Made by a program: the position numbers and the translations under genes. The notes under the pieces are model-generated. The model was not told the DNA's origin. It was given only the letters and a program-made list of their open reading frames with translations, and did not search any database. DNA of 57,126 bases, from positions 1 to 57,126 of the forward strand of contig JAMQCK010000129.1 in NCBI GenBank assembly GCA_024196135.1, read 5' to 3'. The stretch comes from Pleurotus ostreatus/Saccharomyces cerevisiae fusant (lineage: Eukaryota > Opisthokonta). Of this stretch, positions 12,371 through 22,625 are shown piece after piece (position 1 is the first letter of the stretch; each line of letters begins with the position of its first letter).

Positions 12371-12798
12371 ATGTCTTTTGGCCGCCCTCCTTCAGTGAAC
12401 CTTGGCTTCAAGCCTAATCCGCCTGACCGTGGCTCGTTTCCGCTCGACCACTATGGTGCGTGAGCCTGTACAACTTCATGAACCCAGGCTTACCCTACGG
12501 TCCATCCAGGCGAGTGCAAGGACTACATGACGGCTTATATGGGCTGCCTGAAGACCAACAAGAATGACTCGACGCCGTGCAGGCCATTGAGCAAGAACTA
12601 CCTGGACTGCAGGATGCGGAAGTGCGTGTGCTTGTTCATCGAAGTGGGACGAGGCATGCTGACGGTGATTGTAATTGTAGGGGCCTTATGGAGAAAGACG
12701 AATGGCAGAATTTGGGGTTCAAGGCGGAGCCCGGGAAGGAGCAGCCCGCTGCGAGTACCGGTTCAACAGAGAACGGCCCTTCATCATCATCGAAATGA
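12371..12798 (+). CDS. COX19: Cox19, twin CX9C cytochrome c oxidase assembly factor
   Basis: Three exons: 12371-12455, 12510-12621 and 12681-12798; 104 residues. The N-terminus MSFGRPPS and the RGSFPLDHYGEC segment are typical of Cox19. The two CX9C motifs are Cys31-Cys41 and Cys52-Cys62, which form the oxidised helical hairpin. The family signature GLMEKDEWQNLGF follows, then a Ser-rich tail. Cox19 is taken up into the intermembrane space by Mia40 and helps Cox11 in copper delivery to cytochrome c oxidase (family knowledge). Length is normal. Confidence 0.95.
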
Positions 12799-13951
12799 GA
12801 AGTTATTGTCTGACACCCCCACTCACTTGCTTGAGCCTTGGCTTATATGTTACTGCGGATGGACCTCTGCTTCCAACGTCTCAAGCCCGACCAGTCATTG
12901 ACCCAAACCGGTGTGACAGTTAGATATGGATGGTCGCCTTCCCGCGCCTATAAGCCATGAAACAGCGGTGAGGCGACGCCAATGCAGTGTGCACTTACAT
13001 GGACAGGTCAGAAATGAAAGTCACAAGAATCTCGAGCAGCACGAACGTGCGTTGGACCTGTCTTCGAGAAGGCGGGAGCTGCCATTCTTATATGTACAGG
13101 TGTGTGCCTTGATTTCTCTCGCATCCATCTCATCTCCAGCATCGGTAGTCAGACGGCAAGACTGCACACGAACATGCAATTATTCTCCCCCGTCACTACA
13201 ATGGCATCTATGACGTTTTATTTCATCGTAAAATCGGTCGCCTTAGCTGGGTTGGCGAGGTTCATAATCTTGCAGGTGCCGGAGACCGAAGTCGTCTCTG
13301 TCGGGTGCCGTGACTAGTACACCACGTGCTTGCGAGTTCATCAGTCGGTACTCCGAAGGCGGTAGGCGGCTCGAGTCGATGTTGCCGTCTTCCAGAAGCT
13401 CTCTTGCAGTAACGCCTCCGAAATGAAATGCATCCTTCATTCCTTGAACAACGAGGGGGTCGGGAAAGCGGGTCCCCCTTCGATAGCCGGCAATATCCGC
13501 GAGAGCTTGTTCATGCTGATCCCTTGGACCTGAAGAACTCGTCAGAGCCCTCCGTATGGTGTATAATATACGAATTGCTCTTAATATGCCTACTCGAGGC
13601 TTTTTTGCGATTCAACAGGCTCAGCGAACCCGATAACTCACCTGTTGACCATTGTTTGTGCGTGTGGGTCCCTCTCCGAATGCAGGCTGCTCACGCTATC
13701 CCAATATCAGCGAATACGATTTCGAGGGACCCCAAGAAGAACCGTTATGCTAATTTTCGTGAGAGGGGCGATGCTGAATATCACGACGCCTTGGGGAGTA
13801 CGGACTAATGACCACCGCATTGGCCACGTGCATGAGTAAGGACCAGGTTCGAATGCCGGCGACTTCGAATTCTCGTTGAAATTAGCCATCATACTTTGTA
13901 ACGGACAGAAAGTGAGTCTTACTCAAAATCAAAGGGAGAGAAGCTACTTAC
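12799..13951. other. 1.15-kb gap between COX19 and the truncated oxidase
   Basis: The terminal BBE exon of the neighbouring oxidase should lie here but is absent. The region is locally A/T-richer (13540-13620, 13700-13760). A minus-strand open frame runs from about 13500 down to 13243 (see findings). A sequence like GGTTCGAATGCC at about 13845 is not part of a foldable tRNA. No plus-strand gene is supported. Confidence 0.4.
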
Positions 13952-15592
13952 CGTCCAAAAAAGAAAAACCATCGTCAGGGTACGGCGGTTGGTCATTCGG
14001 CGAAAGCGCAGCGAGCTGCATGGTGAACACCTTGTCGCGATGAGGGAAAGCAGTTCTATCTGCGACAAAGGTGTTGATCGCAGAGCCACTGCCGCCGTAT
14101 AGCTCTATCTCCACAAACCATGACTTGGATATAGATTGTCAGCAACAAACAGAAACGCGTCGACAGAATTTACTTACCACGTCCGAGGTGACACTGCGCT
14201 CGCCCGTCAGATACTGAATAAAAGCGTCTATAGCCGGTGGACTAAGGCCTTCCGCTTTCGGAACCATGAGGGACTTGATGTAGAACGTGCTATGCTGAGG
14301 AGGCGTTGCACTGGTGTTCAGATCTCCCCACGCCGACGCGTTTAGGACAGTGTTCCAATCGCCGTAGAAGCTGTCCACACTATCGGGCGCTGGCAGATTA
14401 TCCAAGAAGCGCTCGTTAATCTCGTCGAGCGTCGTTGGATCGCCCCAATGCTCGCCAAAGTATTCCATATTGACATATCCCACTGTCGTGCTCTTGTTGA
14501 AATTCAGTTGCGCGCCAAAGGTAGGAGGGATATCGCTCTTGACGAAGTCCTGGAAGGAGGCGAGCGCGTGAATTGCGTCCGCGGCTGTGAGGTTCCATCC
14601 GTAGCGGAAAGCCGTACCGCCGAGCGGAATGGGCTCGGTGGCGAAGACAAACTCGAGCACGATACCGAAAGAGGGACCCGCTCCCCTGATGGCCTGATTG
14701 AAGATGTGAGCTAAGCGTGTCACATAGTCAAGCAAAGCTGACATACCCAGAAGAGGTCAGCGTTTTCTGACTCTGATGCAGTGACGATGGACCCCTCGGC
14801 GAGAACAACAGTCGCGGAGACGATGTGGTCAAGCAACATGCCCCACATGCGCGAGGTGTGCCCATAGCCTCCGCCCGCTGGCAGGCTTTCAGCACCTAAA
14901 CTCGGATTCACGGGTACTGTTACTTACTCGCGTGGCCTCCAACGCTGCGGGTAGTCAGCCACAGAAAAGAATGACACAGGGAGTGTTAATCATACCCTAC
15001 AGTAGGACATCGACCATGCGGCAGCCCTCGTCCATACTCATTCAAGGCCAGGGCTAGGTCTCCCAAAAGCACGCCAGCGCCGACTGTGGCTGTATTGTCC
15101 ATCACGCTGGTCTTGTTGAAGCTGGTCATGTCGACCACAAGGGCGCCGTCTCTACCACCGAGACCAGCTGCAATGTAGCTATGCTAGGGGACGCGTTGAG
15201 CGACGAAATATGCAAGGTGGGCAAAAAAACCCACTCCGCCGCTGCGAGCCGTGACGGCAAGCCCCTCAGCGCCTCCCGCTCGAACGACGGCGCTCACCTG
15301 CTCCGGCGTTGACGGATAGGCAATGGCGATTGGCGAGACATTGTAGCGCAAGTTATCTGAGCATCTCATCAACATCTTTGACCCGTGCAGGGAAGCTTAG
15401 GAAGAGACACTCACAAGCTAGACTAGCGTTCACATAGCTCGAATCATCCCGGAAAACTGCCTTCACTTCAGCATCTTCCAACGCTCCCCGCAGCGCGTCT
15501 ACATCGAGAGCTCGAACCGAAGGAGTGAGTCCAAGTAGAGTGATGACGAGGAAGACGGTGAAGCCATAGAAAATGCCAAGAGAGCTGGACAT
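13952..15592 (-). pseudogene. AA7 / berberine-bridge-type FAD oxidase, C-terminal BBE domain missing
   Basis: Seven exons from the ATG at 15592: 15592-15415, 15356-15235, 15183-14996, 14944-14928, 14877-14747, 14693-14178 and 14123-13952. A signal peptide of about 28 residues precedes the FAD-binding (PCMH) domain. RSGGHSY contains the expected FAD-linking His101, and HGRCPTVG contains the second attachment Cys159. TSRMWG and AIRGAGPSFGI are family motifs. The protein then runs to PYPDDGFSFLD, ending at a good donor (GTAAGT). The next exon should carry the BBE domain (NY-D, then YYG-NY-RL-LK--YDP), and I find none in the following 1.1 kb. Such enzymes are secreted and oxidise carbohydrates or alkaloid-like substrates with bicovalent FAD. 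I therefore treat it as 3'-truncated; a distant exon or an unusual C-terminus remains possible. Confidence 0.7.
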
Positions 15593-15626
15593 TGCGCCTA
15601 TGCATGAGATAGTCTACTGCCGACTT

Positions 15627-15636
15627 CTTATATAGT
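15627..15636 (-). promoter_or_regulatory. TATA box of the AA7-like oxidase
   Basis: Minus-strand CTATATAAG lies about 40 bp upstream of the oxidase ATG (15592). A clean TATA box suggests regulated transcription, as expected for a secreted oxidase. Confidence 0.55.
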
Positions 15637-16135
15637 GTCTGTCGCAGCGAAAAGCCAGGTAGTGTCTGTACCGCGGGGCATTAGACGGACAAAATTCGGC
15701 ACTGGTCCATTGAACAATAGCCAGACCAGTGTCATAAGCTGGCGTCGCTATTGAGCACGAGACTTGAAGACCTTGAAAACGCGGGATATAGGCGAACCGG
15801 GTGGAGGGTGTGCTGATCACACGAGACTGTCGTGGGGAAGGCAGCCCTGTCTGTTACGACGGCGTTCATCGCAGAGTTGCTACAACCGCGTTTCTGCCTA
15901 GCCAAATTTTGGGCATGGGTGCGTATACCTTGTATTGTGCGCTCTTGTCATCATACAGACGGAAGAAGGAGGAGGTCAGCCAAGAAGAAGGTCAGGTTCA
16001 GGTTCAGGAGCATTCGGCAGATGCCGGATCCCGTTCCGAAGCCCCGACCACCGTACTGATTACCTTGTGTTACAACTTTGATGATCTAGTTTACAGCCTT
16101 TTGTACACTTACACACCACGACGTCCTACTTCTCG
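15637..16135. other. Intergenic, about 500 bp
   Basis: Lies between the oxidase promoter and the 3' end of the MDR reductase. Plus-strand open frames here show no family motif and I treat them as noise. Confidence 0.4.
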
Positions 16136-17515
16136 TCAGTCAATCTTGACGACCAACTTCTCCCCGCTGAGCTTGTTATGCCGCAAAAGATCAAGCGCGA
16201 TCGCCGCGCGCTCCTTCAGGGTGCCCTCCGCCAAGAGGCGCATGGAGTTCGGCTTGATCAAGCCCTTCGCGAGGAGGTCGGGCAGGATCTTCGGCATGAG
16301 GTTCTCTTTGAGGAAGGTGTTGTCCTGAGGAATAGCATCGAATTAGCAGGCAACAAACAGCACCAGCGATACGGAGTCGATTCCCACCTGGTACGTGAAC
16401 GTCCTGATGAGCGCGCGCCTCCCCGCTTCGGGAACGTACTGCTTGAGATGGTCCGGTACATCGTCTGTAAAAAGACATCAGCCCTCTTCGTTCACTACTG
16501 AAGAAATAGATTCGACTCACAATAGAACTTCACCTCTTCCTTGGTTCCCTCGGGGTTCACCTTATCCCCACCCTTAATGGGAAGCAACATCGCGAAGAAG
16601 CCGTCGGGGGCGAGCGTTCCACCGATAGCCGCTATTGTGGTCTCCGTCGCGATGCAGTCGACGATCAGCGCGACCTTGCCACCCAAGAATTTCTCGATGT
16701 CTTGCGCGAGCGTAGGCGAGCGGTAGTCAAAGACTTCGCGCGCACCGAGCGCCTTGAGGTGCGCGTTGTGCTTTGAGGACGCTGTGGCGAGGACGTTCGT
16801 GTAGCCGGCGGCGTGCAGGACCTGGACGAAGAATTGTCCCGAGGACCCGCCTGCGCCGTAGACGAGGATCGGCTTGCCGGCATCCTTGGGTGCAGCGGCG
16901 GGCTTGTCTGCATCTATTGCTATCGTGTTAGTTGGGTTTCTCTACCAAGCAACTAGATGAACGCACTCGCGCTGCCAGGGACGGGGTGTGGCCACTCCAA
17001 GCCGCTTTCGCTGAACAGCGTGAAGAAAGCGGTGACGAAGTTGTCCGGGATCGTCGCCGCGTCCTCGAGGGAAACGTTATCAGGAACCTTCCCGACCAGG
17101 GTGTACGGCTGGATGGTGTACTCCTGCAGCCCGCGCGTGCGCGCCTCGCCAAAAGAGAAAGCAGTGACCTGGGCGTGTGTTAGCAGCTATTCCGCGCGTA
17201 CTTCCAAATGTCGTCCGAATCGGAATTGCACCAAAAGCGAAGCGAAGCGATACTCACCCTATCCCCCTCTTTCAAGTCCGGAACGCCCTCGCCCAGCTTC
17301 GCGACCCGCCCCGCGGCGGTGAAGCCAAGCACGATGGGCCACTCCTTAACTATGTACCCCGTGTCGACCTGGTACTGGTCGACCGAGATGAGCGCGGAGT
17401 ACTCGACCTTGATGAGCACCTCGCCCGCGTTGGGGGTGGGCGTGGGGATGGAGACGACGTCCCAGGAGCCGGGCGAGAGGGCGGCGACGGCGCGATGGGT
17501 AGACGATGTAGACAT
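16136..17515 (-). CDS. Medium-chain dehydrogenase/reductase (quinone/enoyl reductase-like)
   Basis: Five exons from the ATG at 17515: 17515-17258, 17168-16967, 16913-16521, 16464-16388 and 16324-16136; 372 residues. The N-terminal GroES-like fold contains NAGEVLIKVEYSAL and LGFTAAGRV. The Rossmann nucleotide-binding motif GAGGSSGQFFVQVL follows in exon 3. The zinc-ligand cysteines of true alcohol dehydrogenases are not visible, so this belongs with zinc-free MDR enzymes such as quinone oxidoreductases and ToxD-type trans-enoyl reductases. Substrate unknown; NADPH use is inferred from the family. It has no polyketide synthase neighbour, so a secondary-metabolite role is unsupported. A 5'UTR intron is possible at about 17600-17541 (GTAAGC donor). 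Confidence 0.88.
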
Positions 17516-18203
17516 GGTTGGTGTGCGATGAAGTGCTTCCTTGATCAGTAGTTGAGTTTTGGAAAGCAGACGCGGAGACTGGTGCGGTTGGGATGCTTAC
17601 AAGGAAGCGGTCAAGTGAAGCCAGCTCTTCTTATACTCGCAGAGCAAGCTTCGAGGCTGGGTAATAGCGCAGTCAGCGATCTCTCAGCCTCACTCAGCAT
17701 CCAGTCTCTGCGACCTTGCGCATGAGTGAGATGCTTTGGATTACTTCAAGTTCGGGAAACCTGTGGGTCAGCTGCATACCTGTCGAATGAGATTATTGAG
17801 AACGAAAGCTTTCTTCTAGACTTCGCACACAAGGAGCGAGCTGAAGAACGCTGGACGCATGAGGTGCGAAGAAGCGGCGGAAGGCGTCGAGGCGCCTGAT
17901 TATCATGCCCGTGCAGAATCGTCTGCGTACGACTTGCTTTTAAATGATGGCTGTGACAGAAATCCAGGTGATTGACAACCGCGGCCCTTGGAACGGACCG
18001 AAGTCGGTATGGGTTCATTGAGCGGCGGCGAGGTGCAGGCGGATCACCTTGTAACACGAGACTTAGCCCCAGGACATGGACGCACAGTTGTCTGGACCGA
18101 ATGCCGGACTGCGGCGTAGTGAGGGTTGAGAGAAGCCATGGTATTGTGGCAAAATGTGAACACATTGATCATGCCCCTTGCCCTCTATGCATCACCATAC
18201 CGT
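17516..18203. other. Intergenic, 688 bp
   Basis: Promoter of the MDR reductase; a minus-strand TATAA lies at about 17631-17636. It also holds the 3' flank of the HAD phosphatase. A 139-codon open frame at 17746-18165 (minus) has no recognisable motif and is probably chance. Confidence 0.4.
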
Positions 18204-19347
18204 TTAATCTTGCTCTATAGTAAGATCAACCCCGCCATCCGGCGACCGCTTGACCTTCACGCTGCGACATCGTCAGCACCCCATCATCCCATTTGTCGTA
18301 GAATAGGCGAACAACTCACCAAGAAAGATCCTTCACAAGGAACGTCGGGTTCGCCGCAAGCATCGCTTCACGGCTATGCGTGGTCAACAGGCCGATGGTC
18401 TTGCAACCCGCGGCGTTGCCGCTGCGAACGCCTGCTGGGGCATCCTCGACGACAACGCAGTTCTCGGGCTTGACGCCAGCTTGGCGCGCGCCTTCGAGGT
18501 AGGGGTCAGGCCTGGGACGAAGGTCAGTAAAGGGTCAAGCGGAGTAAGTAGAGGGTCAAGTAGAGGGTCAAGCGGAATAAGTCGATGACAGAGCAACGAC
18601 GATGCCGAAAAGTGCTGAGCAAATTAAGAGCTTTGAAGAGAGGAGTAACTCACGCAGGCTTCCCCTGCTTGACATCTTCGGAGCGGATGAAGACATCAGG
18701 CGCGGGGACACCGGCTACGACAACAGCTGCAGACGAGTATTTGCGAGTGGCAGACGTGCAGATGGCCCATACAGGCTTGGGAAGGTGTCGGCCGGGGGCG
18801 AGCTAAGGTGAGCAGACGAACGAGGTCAGTCGCCATCAGATCAAAGCAGAAGAAACCGTTTATATACCTCTTCCATGATCTCCTTGACACCAGGCAGCAT
18901 AACAATGCCACCCTTGCCAGGCTCGGCCGCGGTAGTGATTATAGCTGTCTCGAAGCGTTCTGCCTCTTTCTGCGAAACGGTAAACAGAGTTATTATGCTA
19001 TAACGACTGGACGCTTTACCTCAATGAGCTCTGGGTCAGTCAAGCCGCAGTGTATCCTGAGGTTATCCACAGTGCGCACACCGTGCGCGGCTAATGGCGT
19101 AAGCTCGAGTCAGTCCAAATCTCCCGCGAACGACGTGCGATGATGCGTACAACTGAGCACCTGGTCCATATCTATGCCTGGATAATCCTTGCGGAAGATC
19201 TCCCAAGCACCATTGACGCCAGGCGTCGAATCTATGAGGGTGCCATCCATATCGAAGAGGCTGATTCCCATAGTCAATACCGTGCACCATGGCAGTAACC
19301 CACGCTGAACCTCACATGGCGTCTACGTGGATCGTCGAGGCAGGCAT
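18204..19347 (-). CDS. HAD-superfamily phosphatase, glycerol-3-phosphatase / sugar phosphatase type
   Basis: Seven exons from the ATG at 19347: 19347-19316, 19260-19151, 19090-19020, 18969-18868, 18802-18654, 18511-18320 and 18261-18204; 237 residues. Motif I is FDMDGTLID with nucleophile Asp14 and acid Asp16. A helical cap follows, including HGVRTVDNL. Motif II is in the CTSAT region, the motif III lysine in KQGKPAPDPYLEGA, and motif IV in VVVEDAPAGV. This order and the 240-250 residue length fit the Gpp1/Dog2 group, which dephosphorylate glycerol-3-phosphate or 2-deoxyglucose-6-phosphate. Which substrate applies cannot be read from sequence. Intron 5 (18653-18512) is expanded to 142 nt by short direct repeats. 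A minus-strand TATA-like TATATAA lies at about 19469-19476. Confidence 0.9.
18531..18583. repeat. Short direct repeats inside a HAD-phosphatase intron
   Basis: Three copies of AGGGTCAAG separated by GCGGAGTAAGTAG-like spacers occur between 18531 and 18573. They account for much of the extra length of this intron. Confidence 0.6.
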
Positions 19348-19951
19348 TTTAAAGAGGAAGATCTAAACAGTCTACAACAAAGCAGTGGACGAATACGGGG
19401 ATGACGATGACGAGGGGTTGGCTAGATGAGGGGGCAGAGAAAGCCGTTAAGCGCTGGGATTCCGTCGTTATATACCGCGGGGTTAGGTGCCTTAAATCCA
19501 GACCGGGGTTTGGGGTTGTGCAGTGCAAGCGCAGTGAAATCGATCATCCGTGTCGCGAATGTGTGAAGGGCCGGCGCGAAGTTCCGAGCCGAAAGACGCG
19601 GGAGGGAAAGGATTTGTAGAGAAAGGTAATAATAGTTAGTGACTCTCAGTGATAGTAGACCTTCGGATAGGTCAGTGATACGAGGCAAGCGTAGGATTCT
19701 ACACGTACCTGTGGCAGGCAGCTTGCAGCTGCATGGTGTATGTATGTCGTTGACATTGCGCAAACCGCGGCGCACGACGTACCTTCCATCTTCATCGGAA
19801 CGACGAGGCTGTCCTTGCAAACGGCCACGGACTAACCCCGGAGAATTTCAACGACGTCAATCCTCAAGCACAGAAAAAGGTCGGTCGCGTCTACATTCCA
19901 AGCTCTACCTCGCGCGGGCACTCGCAACTTAGCTACTTGACGCGCAGCACA
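19348..19951. other. Intergenic, 604 bp
   Basis: Promoter of the HAD phosphatase and 3' flank of the complex I subunit gene. Open frames on both strands here overlap without family motifs. No gene is supported. Confidence 0.4.
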
Positions 19952-20711
19952 CTACTTGACGAGGTGCATCGGGAAGTACGCATGTGGATCGCCCGGGAGC
20001 GCCTCTCCCGGAGTCGGCGCCCACTTCTTGTGCGGCGTCGCCATCGAGGGCGGCAGCTTCGCGGGCGAGAAGAGCTTGCCCTTCGCGGCGACGGAGGCGA
20101 TGGTCTCGGTGAGCTCCTTGGGCTCCTGAGGGGCGGCGACGACCATCTTGGCGTTCGGGTCGGCGTCGGTGGGGGCGGGGATTCTGGGGGAGGGTGGGTG
20201 AGTGAATGGTTAAGTGGATGACGAAGTGGGTGAGTGATCGGGAGGCGGGGAGGCGGATGCGAGGGAGCTAGGGAGTGAAGGAGGACGAGAGGAAGATGTA
20301 CGCACTGCTGTGCAGACGAGTGCTCGAGGAGGAGCGTGGACAGCTCGGTCTGGGTGACCGCAGAGAGGCGCGGGTACGCCCGGCGCACGTCGCGCTTCCA
20401 GTACGGGTTCTGCGCGATGTCGGACGCTGCCTCCACTATCAGCTACACCATCCTTCTCTACAGCAAGCATCACGCACCCTTCGTCGCCGGCGTATTGTAG
20501 CGCTCCGGGCGCGAGGCCGGGGGCGGCCAGCGGTTCACGCCCTGGATGGGCAAGCCGCTCGAGATCTCCGGGTTCACCACGACCGCATCGCCTGAGCTCG
20601 GTATTAGCCTCGTAGGGTTGGAGAAAAGGAGCACCACGCACGGAATTTCTTCCAGAAGCCTTTCGGCGAGAGGTGGTAGAGCGTGTGGTCGGCCGCCTTT
20701 CTCGTGGCCAT
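19952..20711 (-). CDS. Complex I 21-kDa accessory subunit (fungal NADH-ubiquinone oxidoreductase)
   Basis: Four exons from the ATG at 20711: 20711-20642, 20591-20478, 20426-20306 and 20183-19952; 178 residues. The N-terminus contains LYHLSPKGFWKKFRD, then VNPEISSGLP, NRWPPPASRPE and NPYWKRDVRRAYPRLS. This resembles the fungal 21-kDa subunit domain (PF10785 as I remember it). The C-terminal half has the matching fungal C-terminal segment ending PHAYFPMHLVK. It is nuclear-encoded and acts in the mitochondrial inner membrane complex. No classical presequence is obvious. Intron 3 (20305-20184, 122 nt) is G/T-rich on the plus strand and longer than its neighbours. Confidence 0.85.
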
Positions 20712-21010
20712 TTCGTGCGGGAAGACTGGAGCAGCGAGTGATGTTTGTGCGATTCCGGAAATGGCTGTCACGTGGAGGTTGTGGGCGCTCGCTTGGTTTT
20801 GGCCGGGTTTTGGGCCATCAATATTCTTGTCAGTCCATGTCCTGGTGGGACACTGTACATATCCATCTATCCACCTCACCTACAGCAGTGCTTAAAGCAT
20901 AGTAAGTCTGAGCAAGCAATAAGCCTGCTGGCTAATGGTATCGTAATCCCTAGGTATCGCCCAATTCTATGACCATCCAAAAACCCGGGCCCTGGCACAC
21001 AGACCCTATT
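20712..21010. other. Intergenic, about 300 bp
   Basis: Promoter of the complex I subunit gene and 3' flank of the small orphan gene. Nothing else was found. Confidence 0.4.
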
Positions 21011-21438
21011 CTATCCAAAATACTGCGCGTATCGCTTTCTTTCCAAGCTCGTTGGTGACTCACGCGCCCCTTCGATTGCCTCGTCTGCAAATTGCTCGCA
21101 GTATTCGACTTGTAGCGTCACAGCTTGTGCGTCAAGAGCACTGCTGTCATGGTATTGGACGACGGGTTGTCGGGCCTGTGGTGAAGAGTGCAGTGTGTGG
21201 CTCAGGCGGTAGGTCTTGCGCTCGACGAAAGTCGGAGACGTTGCTGCTTGAGTGAAGGATGGAGACGCTGCAGTCGGCGGTGTTGATGGTGGCGTGGGTG
21301 GCAAGGGTTTCCCGTTCGCGTCAAAAGGTTGATTCGACGATGTGGAATCGTATTGGGGTGCGGTTCCAGCGCGACTAGCACAGGTGTCGTCAATGTTGCT
21401 GAGTCGTGTATAGGTAACGGCAAAACGCACCTCGACAT
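21011..21438 (-). CDS. Small hypothetical protein (123 aa), TATA-driven
   Basis: Two exons: 21438-21431 (8 nt, MS plus two bases) and 21374-21011. They are joined by a 56-nt GTGCGT...CTAG intron. The protein starts MSSRAGTAPQYDST, has a Pro/Thr-rich PLPPTPPSTPPT segment, and ends in a charged half (VEYCEQFADEAIEGARE). There are no membrane segments or signal peptide and I know no family. Support comes from a good TATA box about 80 bp upstream, correct splice phase and a composition unlike a random frame. Expression evidence would settle it. Confidence 0.5.
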
Positions 21439-21514
21439 CTTGCTAGCGTCTTTGTGACGAATTACGACTCCCGAGCGAGAGAGAGATGAAGGTCATCGAA
21501 CCAGGTCGATCGTC

Positions 21515-21522
21515 CTTATATA
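21515..21522 (-). promoter_or_regulatory. TATA box of the small orphan gene
   Basis: Minus-strand ATATATAAGG lies about 80 bp upstream of the ATG at 21438. Confidence 0.5.
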
Positions 21523-21828
21523 TGCCTTGGGGCCCAGTTGTGTGTATGTCGGTCTTGAAAGAGAGCAGAAGTCTTGCGTTGTGATCCTAAAGGTCCATGA
21601 GAGAGCGTTGTTGTGCATAGCCGCCTTAGTCTTGACTGTTCCTAATCGAGAACAAAGCCATCAATAACCTGAACAGGTCGGGCCACGCAGAACCACTCGA
21701 ACAGCGCCACAGATATGAAAGGAGGGTTCGAGCGCTGTAAGCGAGTGAGATCATGGGCTCCCGCAGGTGTTGCCGATTCTGACGGGTCAGAGTGTCGTAC
21801 ACTGCGGTCATGAAGTCGGCGAGGCAGA

Positions 21829-21878
21829 GTAGATTGTGGCCACGCAGTCAGAGCTGTGTGTAGATTATGGCCACAGAG
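21829..21878. repeat. Imperfect direct repeat, two 19-bp copies
   Basis: GTAGATTGTGGCCACGCAG (21829-21847) recurs as a copy with about three mismatches at 21860-21878. It lies in the gene-poor interval between the small orphan gene and the DUF6699-like gene. Confidence 0.6.
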
Positions 21879-22037
21879 TGGTTCTTGTAGACACAGTTGC
21901 GCAGCCAGAGTGATGCCAGAAGACCATAGCGGGAGAAGCTCGATGCCCCCACCCCGCGCGAATGGACATGAAGGTCTAGTCTCGTAAACCATCCTCCAGT
22001 AAACTGGAGTCTGGAGCCATATCCGGGGCAGGTCGCA

Positions 22038-22173
22038 GAGTCGGCGCGGAGTTTGAATTCGATTTTGACGCCAACGTCTACCGTTCGAATCCGCTCAAAG
22101 TCAGAGGTCGCAGCAGGCGGTGGGCGATCGGCATCACTCGGCAGGCCCAAAATTTCAAACTCCGCGCCCACTC
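22038..22173. repeat. Inverted repeat, 20-bp arms with a 96-bp loop
   Basis: Left arm 22038-22057 contains GGCGCGGAGTTTGAA. The right arm 22154-22173 contains its exact reverse complement. The full 20-bp arms pair with one mismatch. No coding sequence lies between them. Confidence 0.75.
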
Positions 22174-22625
22174 CTCGACATACCCTGTATATGGGGCCAG
22201 ACTATGAAGGTCCGCGAAGGGCGCTGGCTGCACCGCCACCGCCACGAATGGGCACACGGGGTGCCGGGCCGAGCGAACAAGGCCTTCCTCATTCAAACGG
22301 TCGCATCCTATTCCGGCCGTCCATGGTCTCTGAACCCTGACGGTGACAATTGCATGCCGCGAGTACATCAGGCGCGGACTCCTTGGGTCCGATGGCTCTT
22401 ATAGCCCGCGGTCAGTGCGTTACCCGCGCAGATTCCATCCCCCCCCTCGTCGCTCGCCGCCCTCACCCGCACCGCCTATCGATCGCGACAAGTCGTGCCC
22501 CGCCCGACGCCACCACGTGTATCAGATAGTCGCTGACTCTCGAATACTCGATCTGCATCCGAACAACACCAGCGCTCGCGCCGGCCACAAAACTCGTCTC
22601 TGAAGCGAACGTTCAGCCTGCAGCG

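Larger units (their letters stand above)
21439..22625. other. Gene-poor interval, 1.2 kb, with repeats
   Basis: No supported gene. It contains the direct repeat at 21829-21878, the inverted repeat at 22038-22173, and the promoter of the DUF6699-like gene. Open frames near 21642-21992 (minus) and 22120-22404 (plus) carry no recognisable motif. Confidence 0.45.

Noticed and set aside
13790..13870. Possible tRNA or tRNA-derived element around GGTTCGAATGCC
   Set aside because: The T-arm stem pairs poorly, the A-box-like stretch lies on the opposite strand, and no 7-bp acceptor stem exists.
17746..18165. 139-codon minus-strand frame between the MDR and HAD genes
   Set aside because: Arg/Ser-rich, no motif, no splice support, overlaps another frame of similar length.
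16136..20711. Secondary-metabolite gene cluster (MDR reductase, oxidase, phosphatase)
   Set aside because: No polyketide, peptide or terpene synthase and no P450 or dedicated regulator; neighbours are housekeeping genes.
22050..22100. tRNA suggested by GTTCGAATCC
   Set aside because: The T-arm stem has only partial pairing and no acceptor stem was found.
21642..22171. Minus-strand frames of about 110 codons
   Set aside because: They overlap each other and the repeats, with no recognisable domain.
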